This document shows positions 7,465-11,908 of a DNA stretch of 11,908 nucleotides, piece by piece. The stretch is taken from assembly GCA_025928435.1 (NCBI GenBank), contig JAICJM010000119.1:1-11908 (forward strand). Reading direction: 5' to 3'. Position numbers and translations under genes: made by a program. Under the pieces are notes generated by a model. The model searched no databases. It saw only the letters and a program-made list of their open reading frames with translations, and was not told where the DNA came from. This stretch comes from Thermoleophilia bacterium (GTDB lineage Bacteria > Actinomycetota > Thermoleophilia > Gaiellales > JAICJC01). Positions within the stretch are counted from its first letter, which is position 1. Every line of letters begins with the position of its first letter.

Positions 7465-7919
7465 TGGCGGTTGCAGGGCGGGGCAGGCTGTGCCCCGTGT
7501 GTCTCCGGCCGGCCCGCGACGGCGCCTGCGTCCAGCACGGTCCGTGGCAGCCGCACCAGCTGGCCACGATCGACGACCGGCGGGCCGCGAGCCGCGGCGT
7601 CTGGCTCCCGTTCGAGCCGCTGCTGCACGCCTGTCCGCGCTGCCTCGGCGAGGTGGCCGAGGGCCGGCGCGGGTACGAGTGCGTCGAGAGCGCCCACGGG
7701 CGCGACCCACACGGTCCCTACGAGGTGGACGAGCTGCTCGGCGCCGCCGGCCAGCGCGACGGCGCCTCCTGCCGCGAGCGGTTCGCCCGCCGCGAGCGGG
7801 TGCGCCAGCGCTCCGGCCCGCAGCTTCCCGCCCTGCCCGCGATCGACGCCGCCCGGCTGTGGCGGCTCATCGCCGCGGCGACCGTGCTGGCGGCGACGGT
7901 CGCGTTCCTGTCGCGCTAG
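7464..7919 (+). CDS. small Cys-rich (zinc-ribbon-like) protein with one C-terminal membrane helix
   Basis: I do not recognise this 151-residue protein. It has two similar candidate metal-binding clusters: Cys10-x2-Cys13 with Cys22-x2-His25, and Cys57-x2-Cys60 with Cys73 and His78. A charged Arg-rich stretch (about 104-117) precedes a single hydrophobic segment at the very end (LWRLIAAATVLAATVAFLS, about 132-150). That arrangement suggests a tail-anchored protein whose metal-binding head faces the cytoplasm. ATG 7464 overlaps the asd stop (TGATG), so it is probably translated with asd. Its relation to the aspartate pathway is unknown. It could be a scaffold or redox/metal-sensing accessory, but nothing in the sequence proves a function. 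Confidence 0.75.
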   Translation: MAVAGRGRLCPVCLRPARDGACVQHGPWQPHQLATIDDRRAASRGVWLPFEPLLHACPRCLGEVAEGRRGYECVESAHGRDPHGPYEVDELLGAAGQRDGASCRERFARRERVRQRSGPQLPALPAIDAARLWRLIAAATVLAATVAFLSR

Positions 7920-7923
7920 CCGT

Positions 7924-8310
7924 ATGCAGACGGTCACCCCGTACCTGCTCTACGAGGACGCTGCGGCCGCGCTCGACTTCCTCTCACACGCATTCGGCTT
8001 CGAGGAGCTGGGGCGGATCACGGGGCCGGGAGGCCGCGTCGACCACGCCGAGATGCGACTCGGCGACGGCGAGGTGCACCTCGGCCAGCCCAGGGAGCCG
8101 ACGAGCCCGAACCGCCTCGGCGGCACGGCAGTGCAGCTCTACGTCTACGTCCCCGACGTCGATGCCCACTGCACGCGGGCACGCGCGGCCGGAGCGGAGA
8201 TCGTGGACGAGCCCGCCGACCAGGAGTACGGCGACCGGCGCTACCACGCCCGCGATCCCGAGGGCCACTCCTGGTACTTCGCGCAGCGGCTCGAGCCGCC
8301 GCGTCCCTAG
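7924..8310 (+). CDS. VOC (glyoxalase/bleomycin-resistance fold) family protein
   Basis: A 128-residue protein of the vicinal-oxygen-chelate superfamily, closest in look to PhnB/glyoxalase-like members. The first beta-alpha-beta-beta-beta module has VTPYLLYEDAAAALDFLSHAFGFEELGRI (residues 4-32) and RVDHAEMRLGDGEVHLG with His41 and Glu43. The second has VQLYVYVPDVDAHCTRARAAGAEIVDEP and ends YHARDPEGHSWYFAQRL. The family includes dioxygenases, lyases, isomerases and drug-binding proteins, so a reaction cannot be assigned. The start is ATG 7924, four nucleotides after the previous stop, with no strong Shine-Dalgarno sequence. Its end faces the anti-sigma gene with only 5 bp between the two stop codons. 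Confidence 0.88.
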   Translation: MQTVTPYLLYEDAAAALDFLSHAFGFEELGRITGPGGRVDHAEMRLGDGEVHLGQPREPTSPNRLGGTAVQLYVYVPDVDAHCTRARAAGAEIVDEPADQEYGDRRYHARDPEGHSWYFAQRLEPPRP

Positions 8311-8315
8311 CGTAG

Positions 8316-9005
8316 CTAGACGGTGTGCGCCGCGATCGGTGTCGCCGTCGGCTTCTTCGTGCCGCCCACCGGCTCGATCGTCACCGCGATCACGTCGCCC
8401 GGCCGGGCATCCCTCGTCAGCTGCAGATTGACCGTGCCGCCGCCCTGGAAGAGGCCGGCGGGCAGGGCGACCTTGCCCCGGATCACCCACGCCTCGTAGG
8501 TCTTGCCGGGCGGCGCCTGCCTGATGCTCGCGTAGAGCGTGGCGTTCCCGTCGGACTTCACGACCACGTTGCCGACGCCGCGCAGGTTCCCGGCCCTGCC
8601 GTGGAAGAGCTGGGAGTGCAGCCCCGAGAGGTCGTCGTGCAGCGAGACGTTCCAGATCGCCAGGCCGACGACCGCAGCGGCCAGGGCGGGCACCGCGACG
8701 GCGGCGACGCGCGGCCACCACGACCACGAGCGCCCGCGCCGGGCCGGCTGCCGCCGAGCCTCGGCGGGTCGCGCCGGGGCCGCGTCGACAACGGGCTCGA
8801 CGGCCGCGAGCACGCGGTCGCGCAGGTCGGGCGGCGGCTCCGCGGCGGGCACGCCGTAGGCGAGCGATGCGGCCAGCGCCTCCGCCTCGCGCAGCTGGCG
8901 CCGGCAGCGGTCGCACTCGGCGACGTGCAGCGCGACGCGCTCCTCGTCGTCCGGGGACAGCGCGTACAGGGCCTGCCCTGCGATCAGCTCGTCGACGTGT
9001 TCCAC
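8316..9005 (-). CDS. RskA-like zinc anti-sigma factor, single-pass membrane protein
   Basis: A 229-residue anti-sigma factor predicted to hold the adjacent ECF sigma factor inactive at the membrane. The N-terminal zinc anti-sigma domain contains His27-x3-Cys31-x2-Cys34 (HVAECDRC). A Pro/Ala/Arg-rich linker (about 55-95) leads to one transmembrane helix (about 99-119). The extracytoplasmic part matches the RskA-type C-terminal domain: YEAWVIRGKVALPAGLF, then a VNLQL strand and VTIEPVGGTKKPTATPI. The start is GTG 9005 with GGAGGA just upstream. It overlaps the sigma gene by 22 nt, which couples translation and helps keep the two products in balance. Family members are typically released by regulated proteolysis, but no protease gene is seen nearby. 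Confidence 0.92.
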   Translation of the reverse strand: MEHVDELIAGQALYALSPDDEERVALHVAECDRCRRQLREAEALAASLAYGVPAAEPPPDLRDRVLAAVEPVVDAAPARPAEARRQPARRGRSWSWWPRVAAVAVPALAAAVVGLAIWNVSLHDDLSGLHSQLFHGRAGNLRGVGNVVVKSDGNATLYASIRQAPPGKTYEAWVIRGKVALPAGLFQGGGTVNLQLTRDARPGDVIAVTIEPVGGTKKPTATPIAAHTV

Positions 9006-9568
9006 TCGTCCTCCGGGTGCATGCCGGCAGCGGCCAGGGCGTCCTTCAGCGCGCGCATCGCCGCGAAGGTGCGGCTCTTGACGGTGCCGAGGGGAAGCGC
9101 CAGCCGGGCGGCGAGCTCCGACTGGCTGTAGCCGGCGAAGTACGCCAGCTCGATGACCTCGCGGTGCGGGTCGGGCAGGCGCGCCATGGCGGCGCGCACG
9201 TTCTCACGGGTGACGCCGCGCCAGGCCTGTTCCTCGACGGTCGGGTCCTCCGAAGGCGCGTCGCCCGCGACGTCGAGCGGCTCGGTGCGGCGGCGCTGCT
9301 CGCGGCGCACCATGTCGACCGACTTGTGATGTGTCATGGTCATGATCCAGGTCGACGGCTGACCGCGCGCCGGGTCGAACTGCGTCGCGCCCGTCCACAC
9401 GGCCAGGAAGACGTTCTGGACGACGTCGGCCGCCAGCTCGCGGTCGCGCACGATCCGGACGGCGAGCGCGTACGCGGCCGCGCCGTACCGGTCGTACAGC
9501 CGCGCGAACGCATCTCGATCGCCGCGCCCGATGAGCGCGAGCACGCCATGATCTGACAGGTGTTCCAC
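8984..9568 (-). CDS. ECF (sigma-70 family, SigK-like) RNA polymerase sigma factor
   Basis: Group 4 sigma factor of 194 residues with the proposed start. Sigma-2 spans about residues 22-93 (FARLYDRYGAAAYALAVRIV, LAADVVQNVFLAVW, STWIMTMTHHKSVDMVRREQ). Sigma-4 spans about 122-176 (LPDPHREVIELAYFAGYSQS, then the helix-turn-helix ELAARLALPLGTVKSRTFAAMRAL). There is no sigma-1.1 or sigma-3. I chose GTG 9568 because its upstream bases match those before the anti-sigma GTG almost exactly (GAAGGACGG versus GGAGGACGA). ATG 9601 would add 11 residues, MHSGGSPREGR, of no recognised domain. The neighbouring RskA-like gene is its inhibitor. Target promoters are unknown. It may be co-transcribed from the Asp23-family gene upstream or have its own promoter. 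Confidence 0.92.
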   Translation of the reverse strand: MEHLSDHGVLALIGRGDRDAFARLYDRYGAAAYALAVRIVRDRELAADVVQNVFLAVWTGATQFDPARGQPSTWIMTMTHHKSVDMVRREQRRRTEPLDVAGDAPSEDPTVEEQAWRGVTRENVRAAMARLPDPHREVIELAYFAGYSQSELAARLALPLGTVKSRTFAAMRALKDALAAAGMHPEDEWNTSTS

Positions 9569-9577
9569 CCGTCCTTC
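9569..9577 (-). promoter_or_regulatory. ribosome binding site supporting the GTG start of the sigma gene
   Basis: On the - strand GAAGGACGG immediately precedes GTGGAACAC. The anti-sigma gene has GGAGGACGA before the same GTGGAACAC (8997-9014). The 18-base cassettes differ at two positions, arguing that both GTGs are the true starts. The spacing from the purine run to GTG is short (about 3-4 nt). Confidence 0.5.
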
Positions 9578-9623
9578 CCTCGGAGAGCCGCCGGAGTGCA
9601 TTCGCGTCCGCGCTCCCGCCGGT

Positions 9624-10238
9624 TCAGCGCACCGGCGCCGGGGTCGGGTTGATGACCGGCGCCAGCCGCTCCCGCAGGCGGACGAGGCGGACCCGTTCGG
9701 GCTCGAGCTCGATGGCGCGCAGGTCGAGCCGCATGAGCTCGATCCGGCCCGCCGTGCGCCTGCCGTTGAACCCGAAATCGGCCAGGAAATCGGCGGGGAA
9801 GATCGTCCGGTGGCCGAGGAAGCGCGTGGCGAAGCCCTCGCCGGAGGGGTACCGGTAGGCGAACGCCTCGAGCGCCGGATTGCCGTTGTCGCGGCACTCG
9901 CCGATCGCCGCCAGGAACAGGCTCTGCAGCACCCACGGGCTCTGTGCGTCGGTCAGGTAGGCGCAGGTGACGAGCACTGCATCGCGGCTCGGCGGGCCGG
10001 CGGGCATGGTCTGCGCGCGCGGGAAGGCCTGGGCCGGGCCGTACTGGATCAGGCCGATGACGCCCGTCTCGTCGCGGTACACCTTGCCCCAGGGCCCGAA
10101 CTCGTCTTCGGCGTCGCGGATCCAGCGCTCACGGTCGCCCGCCGGGCGCCCCGGGCGCGTCTGCCACCACATGCAGCCGCGGCAGGGGTGCGGAGCCTCT
10201 CCGATCGTGGCGCCGGTGAGGTGGTCGACCGACGTCAT
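9624..10238 (-). CDS. divergent GNAT-like protein with an N-terminal CxxC
   Basis: A 204-residue protein resembling a family of actinobacterial proteins annotated as GNAT N-acetyltransferases. Visible: an N-terminal Cys19-x2-Cys22-Met-Trp-Trp motif (CRGCMWW), WGKVYRDETGVIGLIQYGPAQAFPRA (about 50-75), and a VLVTCAYLTDAQSPWVLQSLFLAAIGECRDNG segment (88-119). FAYRYPSGEGFATRFLGH and FLADFGFN follow near the end. In GNAT enzymes the segment after the TC(A/L)Y strand usually carries a Gly/Arg-rich loop (R/Q-x2-G-x-G/A) that binds the acetyl-CoA pyrophosphate. Here it reads DAQSPWVLQS, so acetyl-CoA binding is doubtful. ATG 10238 overlaps the stop of the Asp23-family gene (ATGA), suggesting co-translation. 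The acceptor substrate is unknown. Confidence 0.7.
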   Translation of the reverse strand: MTSVDHLTGATIGEAPHPCRGCMWWQTRPGRPAGDRERWIRDAEDEFGPWGKVYRDETGVIGLIQYGPAQAFPRAQTMPAGPPSRDAVLVTCAYLTDAQSPWVLQSLFLAAIGECRDNGNPALEAFAYRYPSGEGFATRFLGHRTIFPADFLADFGFNGRRTAGRIELMRLDLRAIELEPERVRLVRLRERLAPVINPTPAPVR

Positions 10239-10615
10239 CGGCCGGCCGGCTCCGGGGCGGCGACGTCGTCCACCACCACGGAGAGCGTACCCACGTCGAG
10301 GTCGACCATCGACGCCAGGTACGTCCGCACCGACCGGTCGACGCTCGCCGCGACGGACGGGATCGACGCGCCCCACTCCGTCACCAGATGGAGCTCCAGG
10401 TCTACACCCTCGCCGGCCGTTGCGACGCGGACCCCGAGCCGGTCGGGGTCGCCGCGCCGCTCCAGGCGGCCGAGGTGGCCGCCCGTGAGGGCGTGCACGC
10501 CCGACACCTCGCGCGCGGCGGCGGCGGCGTAGGCCGCGATCACGGCATGCGAGATGTGGGCCGAGACGCCGGCGGAGTGCACCGACTCCGCCGCACCGGC
10601 CGTCGGATCGGTCAT
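10235..10615 (-). CDS. Asp23/Gls24 family envelope-stress-type protein
   Basis: A 126-residue protein with the Asp23/Gls24 (DUF322) pattern. ISHAVIAAYAAAAAREVSGVHAL (residues 21-43) matches the family's helix ending in PGV/SGV. A variable Gly/Arg turn follows, then LGVRVATAGEGVDLELHLVTEWGASIPSVAASVDRSVRTYLASMVDLDVGTLSVVVDDV. Family members are small cytoplasmic proteins linked to cell-envelope stress in Gram-positives and often occur as several paralogues. It is the first gene of a four-gene - strand set that includes an ECF sigma/anti-sigma pair. ATG 10615 has no Shine-Dalgarno sequence, but a TATACT box sits 7 nt upstream, which fits a leaderless mRNA. Confidence 0.88.
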   Translation of the reverse strand: MTDPTAGAAESVHSAGVSAHISHAVIAAYAAAAAREVSGVHALTGGHLGRLERRGDPDRLGVRVATAGEGVDLELHLVTEWGASIPSVAASVDRSVRTYLASMVDLDVGTLSVVVDDVAAPEPAGR

Positions 10616-10622
10616 GCGATCG

Positions 10623-10628
10623 AGTATA
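10623..10628 (-). promoter_or_regulatory. candidate -10 box (TATACT) of a leaderless promoter for the Asp23-family gene
   Basis: TATACT on the - strand ends 7 nt before the ATG at 10615, placing transcription start at or next to the A of ATG. No convincing TTGACA-like -35 hexamer lies at 16-18 nt spacing, which is common at actinobacterial promoters. The absence of a ribosome binding site before this ATG agrees with leaderless translation. Confidence 0.6.
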
Positions 10629-10686
10629 CGGGCGTCCGCGCCCCAAACCGTTACGCGTTCGCCGTCTGCCCGCCGGGCCTCGCTGC

Positions 10687-10692
10687 TACGTT
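10687..10692 (+). promoter_or_regulatory. candidate -10 box (TACGTT) of a leaderless promoter for the GH3 gene
   Basis: TACGTT fits TAnnnT and ends 6 nt before the ATG at 10699. There is no Shine-Dalgarno sequence before that ATG, so a leaderless transcript is plausible. With the TATACT box on the other strand, it makes 10616-10698 a compact divergent promoter region. The -35 region is not recognisable. Confidence 0.5.
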
Positions 10693-10698
10693 TGCGGA

Positions 10699-11781
10699 AT
10701 GGTACGGAGGGCCAGGCTGGGCGTCCGGGTGGGCACGGCGATCGCCTCCGCCGTCGTCTGCCTCGGCGGCGGGGCCGCGACGGCCCGGGCGGCGCCGCCG
10801 ACGCTCGCCCAGCTCGTCGGTCAGCGGCTCGTGGTGGCCATGAAGGGCACCCATCCCAACACGCCGCTCCTGGCCCGGATCCGGGCCGGGCAGGTGGGCG
10901 GCGTGATCCTGTTCTCCGGCAACGTCGTCTCGAGGGCGCAGGTCACGCGGCTCACCGCCAGGCTGCAGGCCGCCGCCCACGCCGGCGGCCGCCCACCGCT
11001 CCTGATCGCGACCGACCAGGAGGGCGGGATCGTGCGCCGCATCCCCTGGGCGCCGCCGAAGCGCTCGGCCGCCCAGCTCGGCGCGCTGCCCTCGTCGTTC
11101 TCCGGCGCGGCGGGCCGCAAGGCGGGGACGGCGCTGCATGCCGTCGGGATCAACCTCGACCTGGCGCCCGTCGCCGACGTGCCGGCGGGCCCCGCCGACT
11201 TCATCGAGGCGCAGGGACGCGCGTTCTCGACGAGCCGGTTCACCGTCGCGACCGACGCCGCGGCGTTCGCGGCCGGGCTCGAGCAAGGCGGAGCGCTGCC
11301 GGCGATGAAGCACTTCCCGGGCCTCGGCCTCGCGACCGTCTCGACCGACCAGGCCGTCGTGCGCATCACCGCCCCCCGGGCCACGCTCATGCGCGGGCTG
11401 CTGCCCTACCAGGTGGCGTTCCGGCGGTCGCTCGGCCCGGTCGTCATGCTCTCCACGGCGATCTACCCGGCGCTCGGCTCCCACGCCGCCGCCTGGTCGC
11501 GGTCGATCATCCACGAGCTGCTGCGCACGCGGCTCGGGTTCGGGGGCACCACCATCACCGACTCGCTCGACGCGGCCGCCGCCGCCCGCGGGCTGACCGA
11601 CCCGGTGCTCGCGCTTCGCAGCGCCGAGGCAGGCGCCGACCTGCTGCTCGTGACCGGCTCGCAGGCTGCCAGCAAGGGCGTCTACAACGCGCTGCTCGCG
11701 GCGGCGAAGGCGGGAACGCTGCCGCGGTCGCACCTGACGGCCTCCTACAACCGCATCCTCGGGCTCAAGGGGCGGCTCTAG
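10699..11781 (+). CDS. secreted glycoside hydrolase family 3 N-terminal-domain protein (NagZ-like, atypical active site)
   Basis: A 360-residue GH3 TIM-barrel protein, similar in size to single-domain NagZ beta-N-acetylhexosaminidases. A Sec signal peptide is visible: basic RRARLGVR, a hydrophobic core, and likely cleavage after ARA (residues 29-31). So it probably acts outside the membrane on wall or other glycans. Motifs: ATDQEGG (104-110, substrate loop), GINLDLAPVADV (150-161), KHFPG (204-208) and ITDSLDA with predicted nucleophile Asp288. NagZ enzymes normally read KHFPGHGDT-x2-DSH, where the Asp-His dyad is the acid/base. Here the stretch is KHFPGLGLATVSTD, so Asp becomes Ser215 and His becomes Asp217. 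It may use another acid/base, have another substrate, or be inactive. Cys21 lacks a good lipobox. Confidence 0.88.
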   Translation: MVRRARLGVRVGTAIASAVVCLGGGAATARAAPPTLAQLVGQRLVVAMKGTHPNTPLLARIRAGQVGGVILFSGNVVSRAQVTRLTARLQAAAHAGGRPPLLIATDQEGGIVRRIPWAPPKRSAAQLGALPSSFSGAAGRKAGTALHAVGINLDLAPVADVPAGPADFIEAQGRAFSTSRFTVATDAAAFAAGLEQGGALPAMKHFPGLGLATVSTDQAVVRITAPRATLMRGLLPYQVAFRRSLGPVVMLSTAIYPALGSHAAAWSRSIIHELLRTRLGFGGTTITDSLDAAAAARGLTDPVLALRSAEAGADLLLVTGSQAASKGVYNALLAAAKAGTLPRSHLTASYNRILGLKGRL

Positions 11782-11908
11782 CGCGGCGGTGAAGGAGCAC
11801 GCCTGCGATCAGCAGGCCGAGCCCCACCACGAGCCACGGCCAGGGGCTCCAGTCGCCCGGGTCGCGGTTGATGTATGCGACGAGCAGGAAGGGCAGCCCG
11901 AGGCCCGA
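11765..11908 (-). CDS. C-terminus of an unidentified membrane protein (5' end outside window)
   Basis: The last 144 bases on the - strand encode 47 residues plus a TGA stop. They contain a hydrophobic run GLGLPFLLVAYIN, a loop RDPGDWSPWPW, a second hydrophobic run LVVGLGLLIAGVLL and a basic tail HRRARAAP. This looks like the end of a multi-pass membrane protein with an Arg-rich cytoplasmic C-terminus. The stop lies inside the end of the GH3 gene, so the two convergent genes overlap by 17 bp. I cannot name the family from this fragment. Confidence 0.6.
   Translation of the reverse strand, partial: SGLGLPFLLVAYINRDPGDWSPWPWLVVGLGLLIAGVLLHRRARAAP

Noticed and set aside
9540..9566. GGAAC followed 16 nt later by CGTG inside the sigma gene start, resembling an ECF -35/-10 pair.
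   Set aside because: It lies within the coding region just after the start codon and would give an mRNA missing the sigma N-terminus. The GGAAC is part of the shared GTGGAACAC start, and the anti-sigma copy lacks the second half.
9569..9601. Upstream ATG at 9601 as the start of the sigma factor.
   Set aside because: It adds 11 residues unlike any sigma domain, with only a distant purine run. The GTG at 9568 has a context duplicated at the anti-sigma start. It is not excluded.
10759..10761. Cys21 in the GH3 signal peptide as a lipoprotein attachment site.
   Set aside because: The preceding residues AVV do not fit a lipobox, which needs Gly, Ala or Ser just before Cys. A Sec cleavage after ARA (29-31) is more convincing.

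Overview
This window is very GC-rich, gene-dense bacterial chromosome, apparently an actinobacterium. The class Thermoleophilia or a relative is my best guess, by inference only. Support for an actinobacterium: the gene order dnaX - ybaB - recR - lysC - asd also occurs as a loose cluster in mycobacteria; the aspartate kinase resembles the 421-residue Corynebacterium enzyme; starts are often GTG; and two divergent genes carry TAnnnT boxes 6-7 nt before their start codons, as expected for leaderless mRNAs. No tRNA, rRNA, CRISPR array, transposase or phage gene was seen. The content is mostly housekeeping plus ordinary accessory genes. I do not see a clear new multi-gene defence or biosynthetic system. 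|| Region 1 (2-2373, + strand): DNA replication and recombination. It holds the 3' part of dnaX (clamp loader tau/gamma), ybaB/ebfC (nucleoid-associated protein) and recR. The only sizeable gap, between ybaB and recR, is filled by a 161-bp element bounded by a perfect 16-bp inverted repeat. || Region 2 (2370-7919, + strand): two tandem paralogous PLP-dependent group II decarboxylases, then aspartate kinase (lysC), aspartate-semialdehyde dehydrogenase (asd) and a small Cys-rich protein with one C-terminal membrane helix. Most neighbours overlap by 1-8 nt (GTGA, TGATG), so regions 1 and 2 could form one long translationally coupled unit. LysC and Asd catalyse steps 1 and 2 of the aspartate pathway toward Lys, Thr, Met and diaminopimelate. 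The decarboxylases sit between recR and lysC, and their substrate is unknown. A VOC/glyoxalase-fold gene (7924-8310) ends this strand run. || Region 3 (8316-10615, - strand): a compact unit reading leftwards. It contains an Asp23/Gls24 family protein, a divergent GNAT-like protein, an ECF sigma factor and its RskA-type zinc anti-sigma factor with one membrane helix. The first pair overlaps by 4 nt and the last pair by 22 nt. || Region 4 (10616-11908): a short divergent promoter region, a secreted family-3 glycoside hydrolase that keeps the nucleophile but lacks the NagZ Asp-His dyad, and the C-terminus of a membrane protein entering from the right on the - strand. || The observations most worth a second look are the inverted-repeat element and its overlap with the recR start region, the tandem decarboxylases with a nearly identical active-site patch, the duplicated translation-start cassette in the sigma/anti-sigma pair, the atypical GH3 active site, and the degenerate GNAT.
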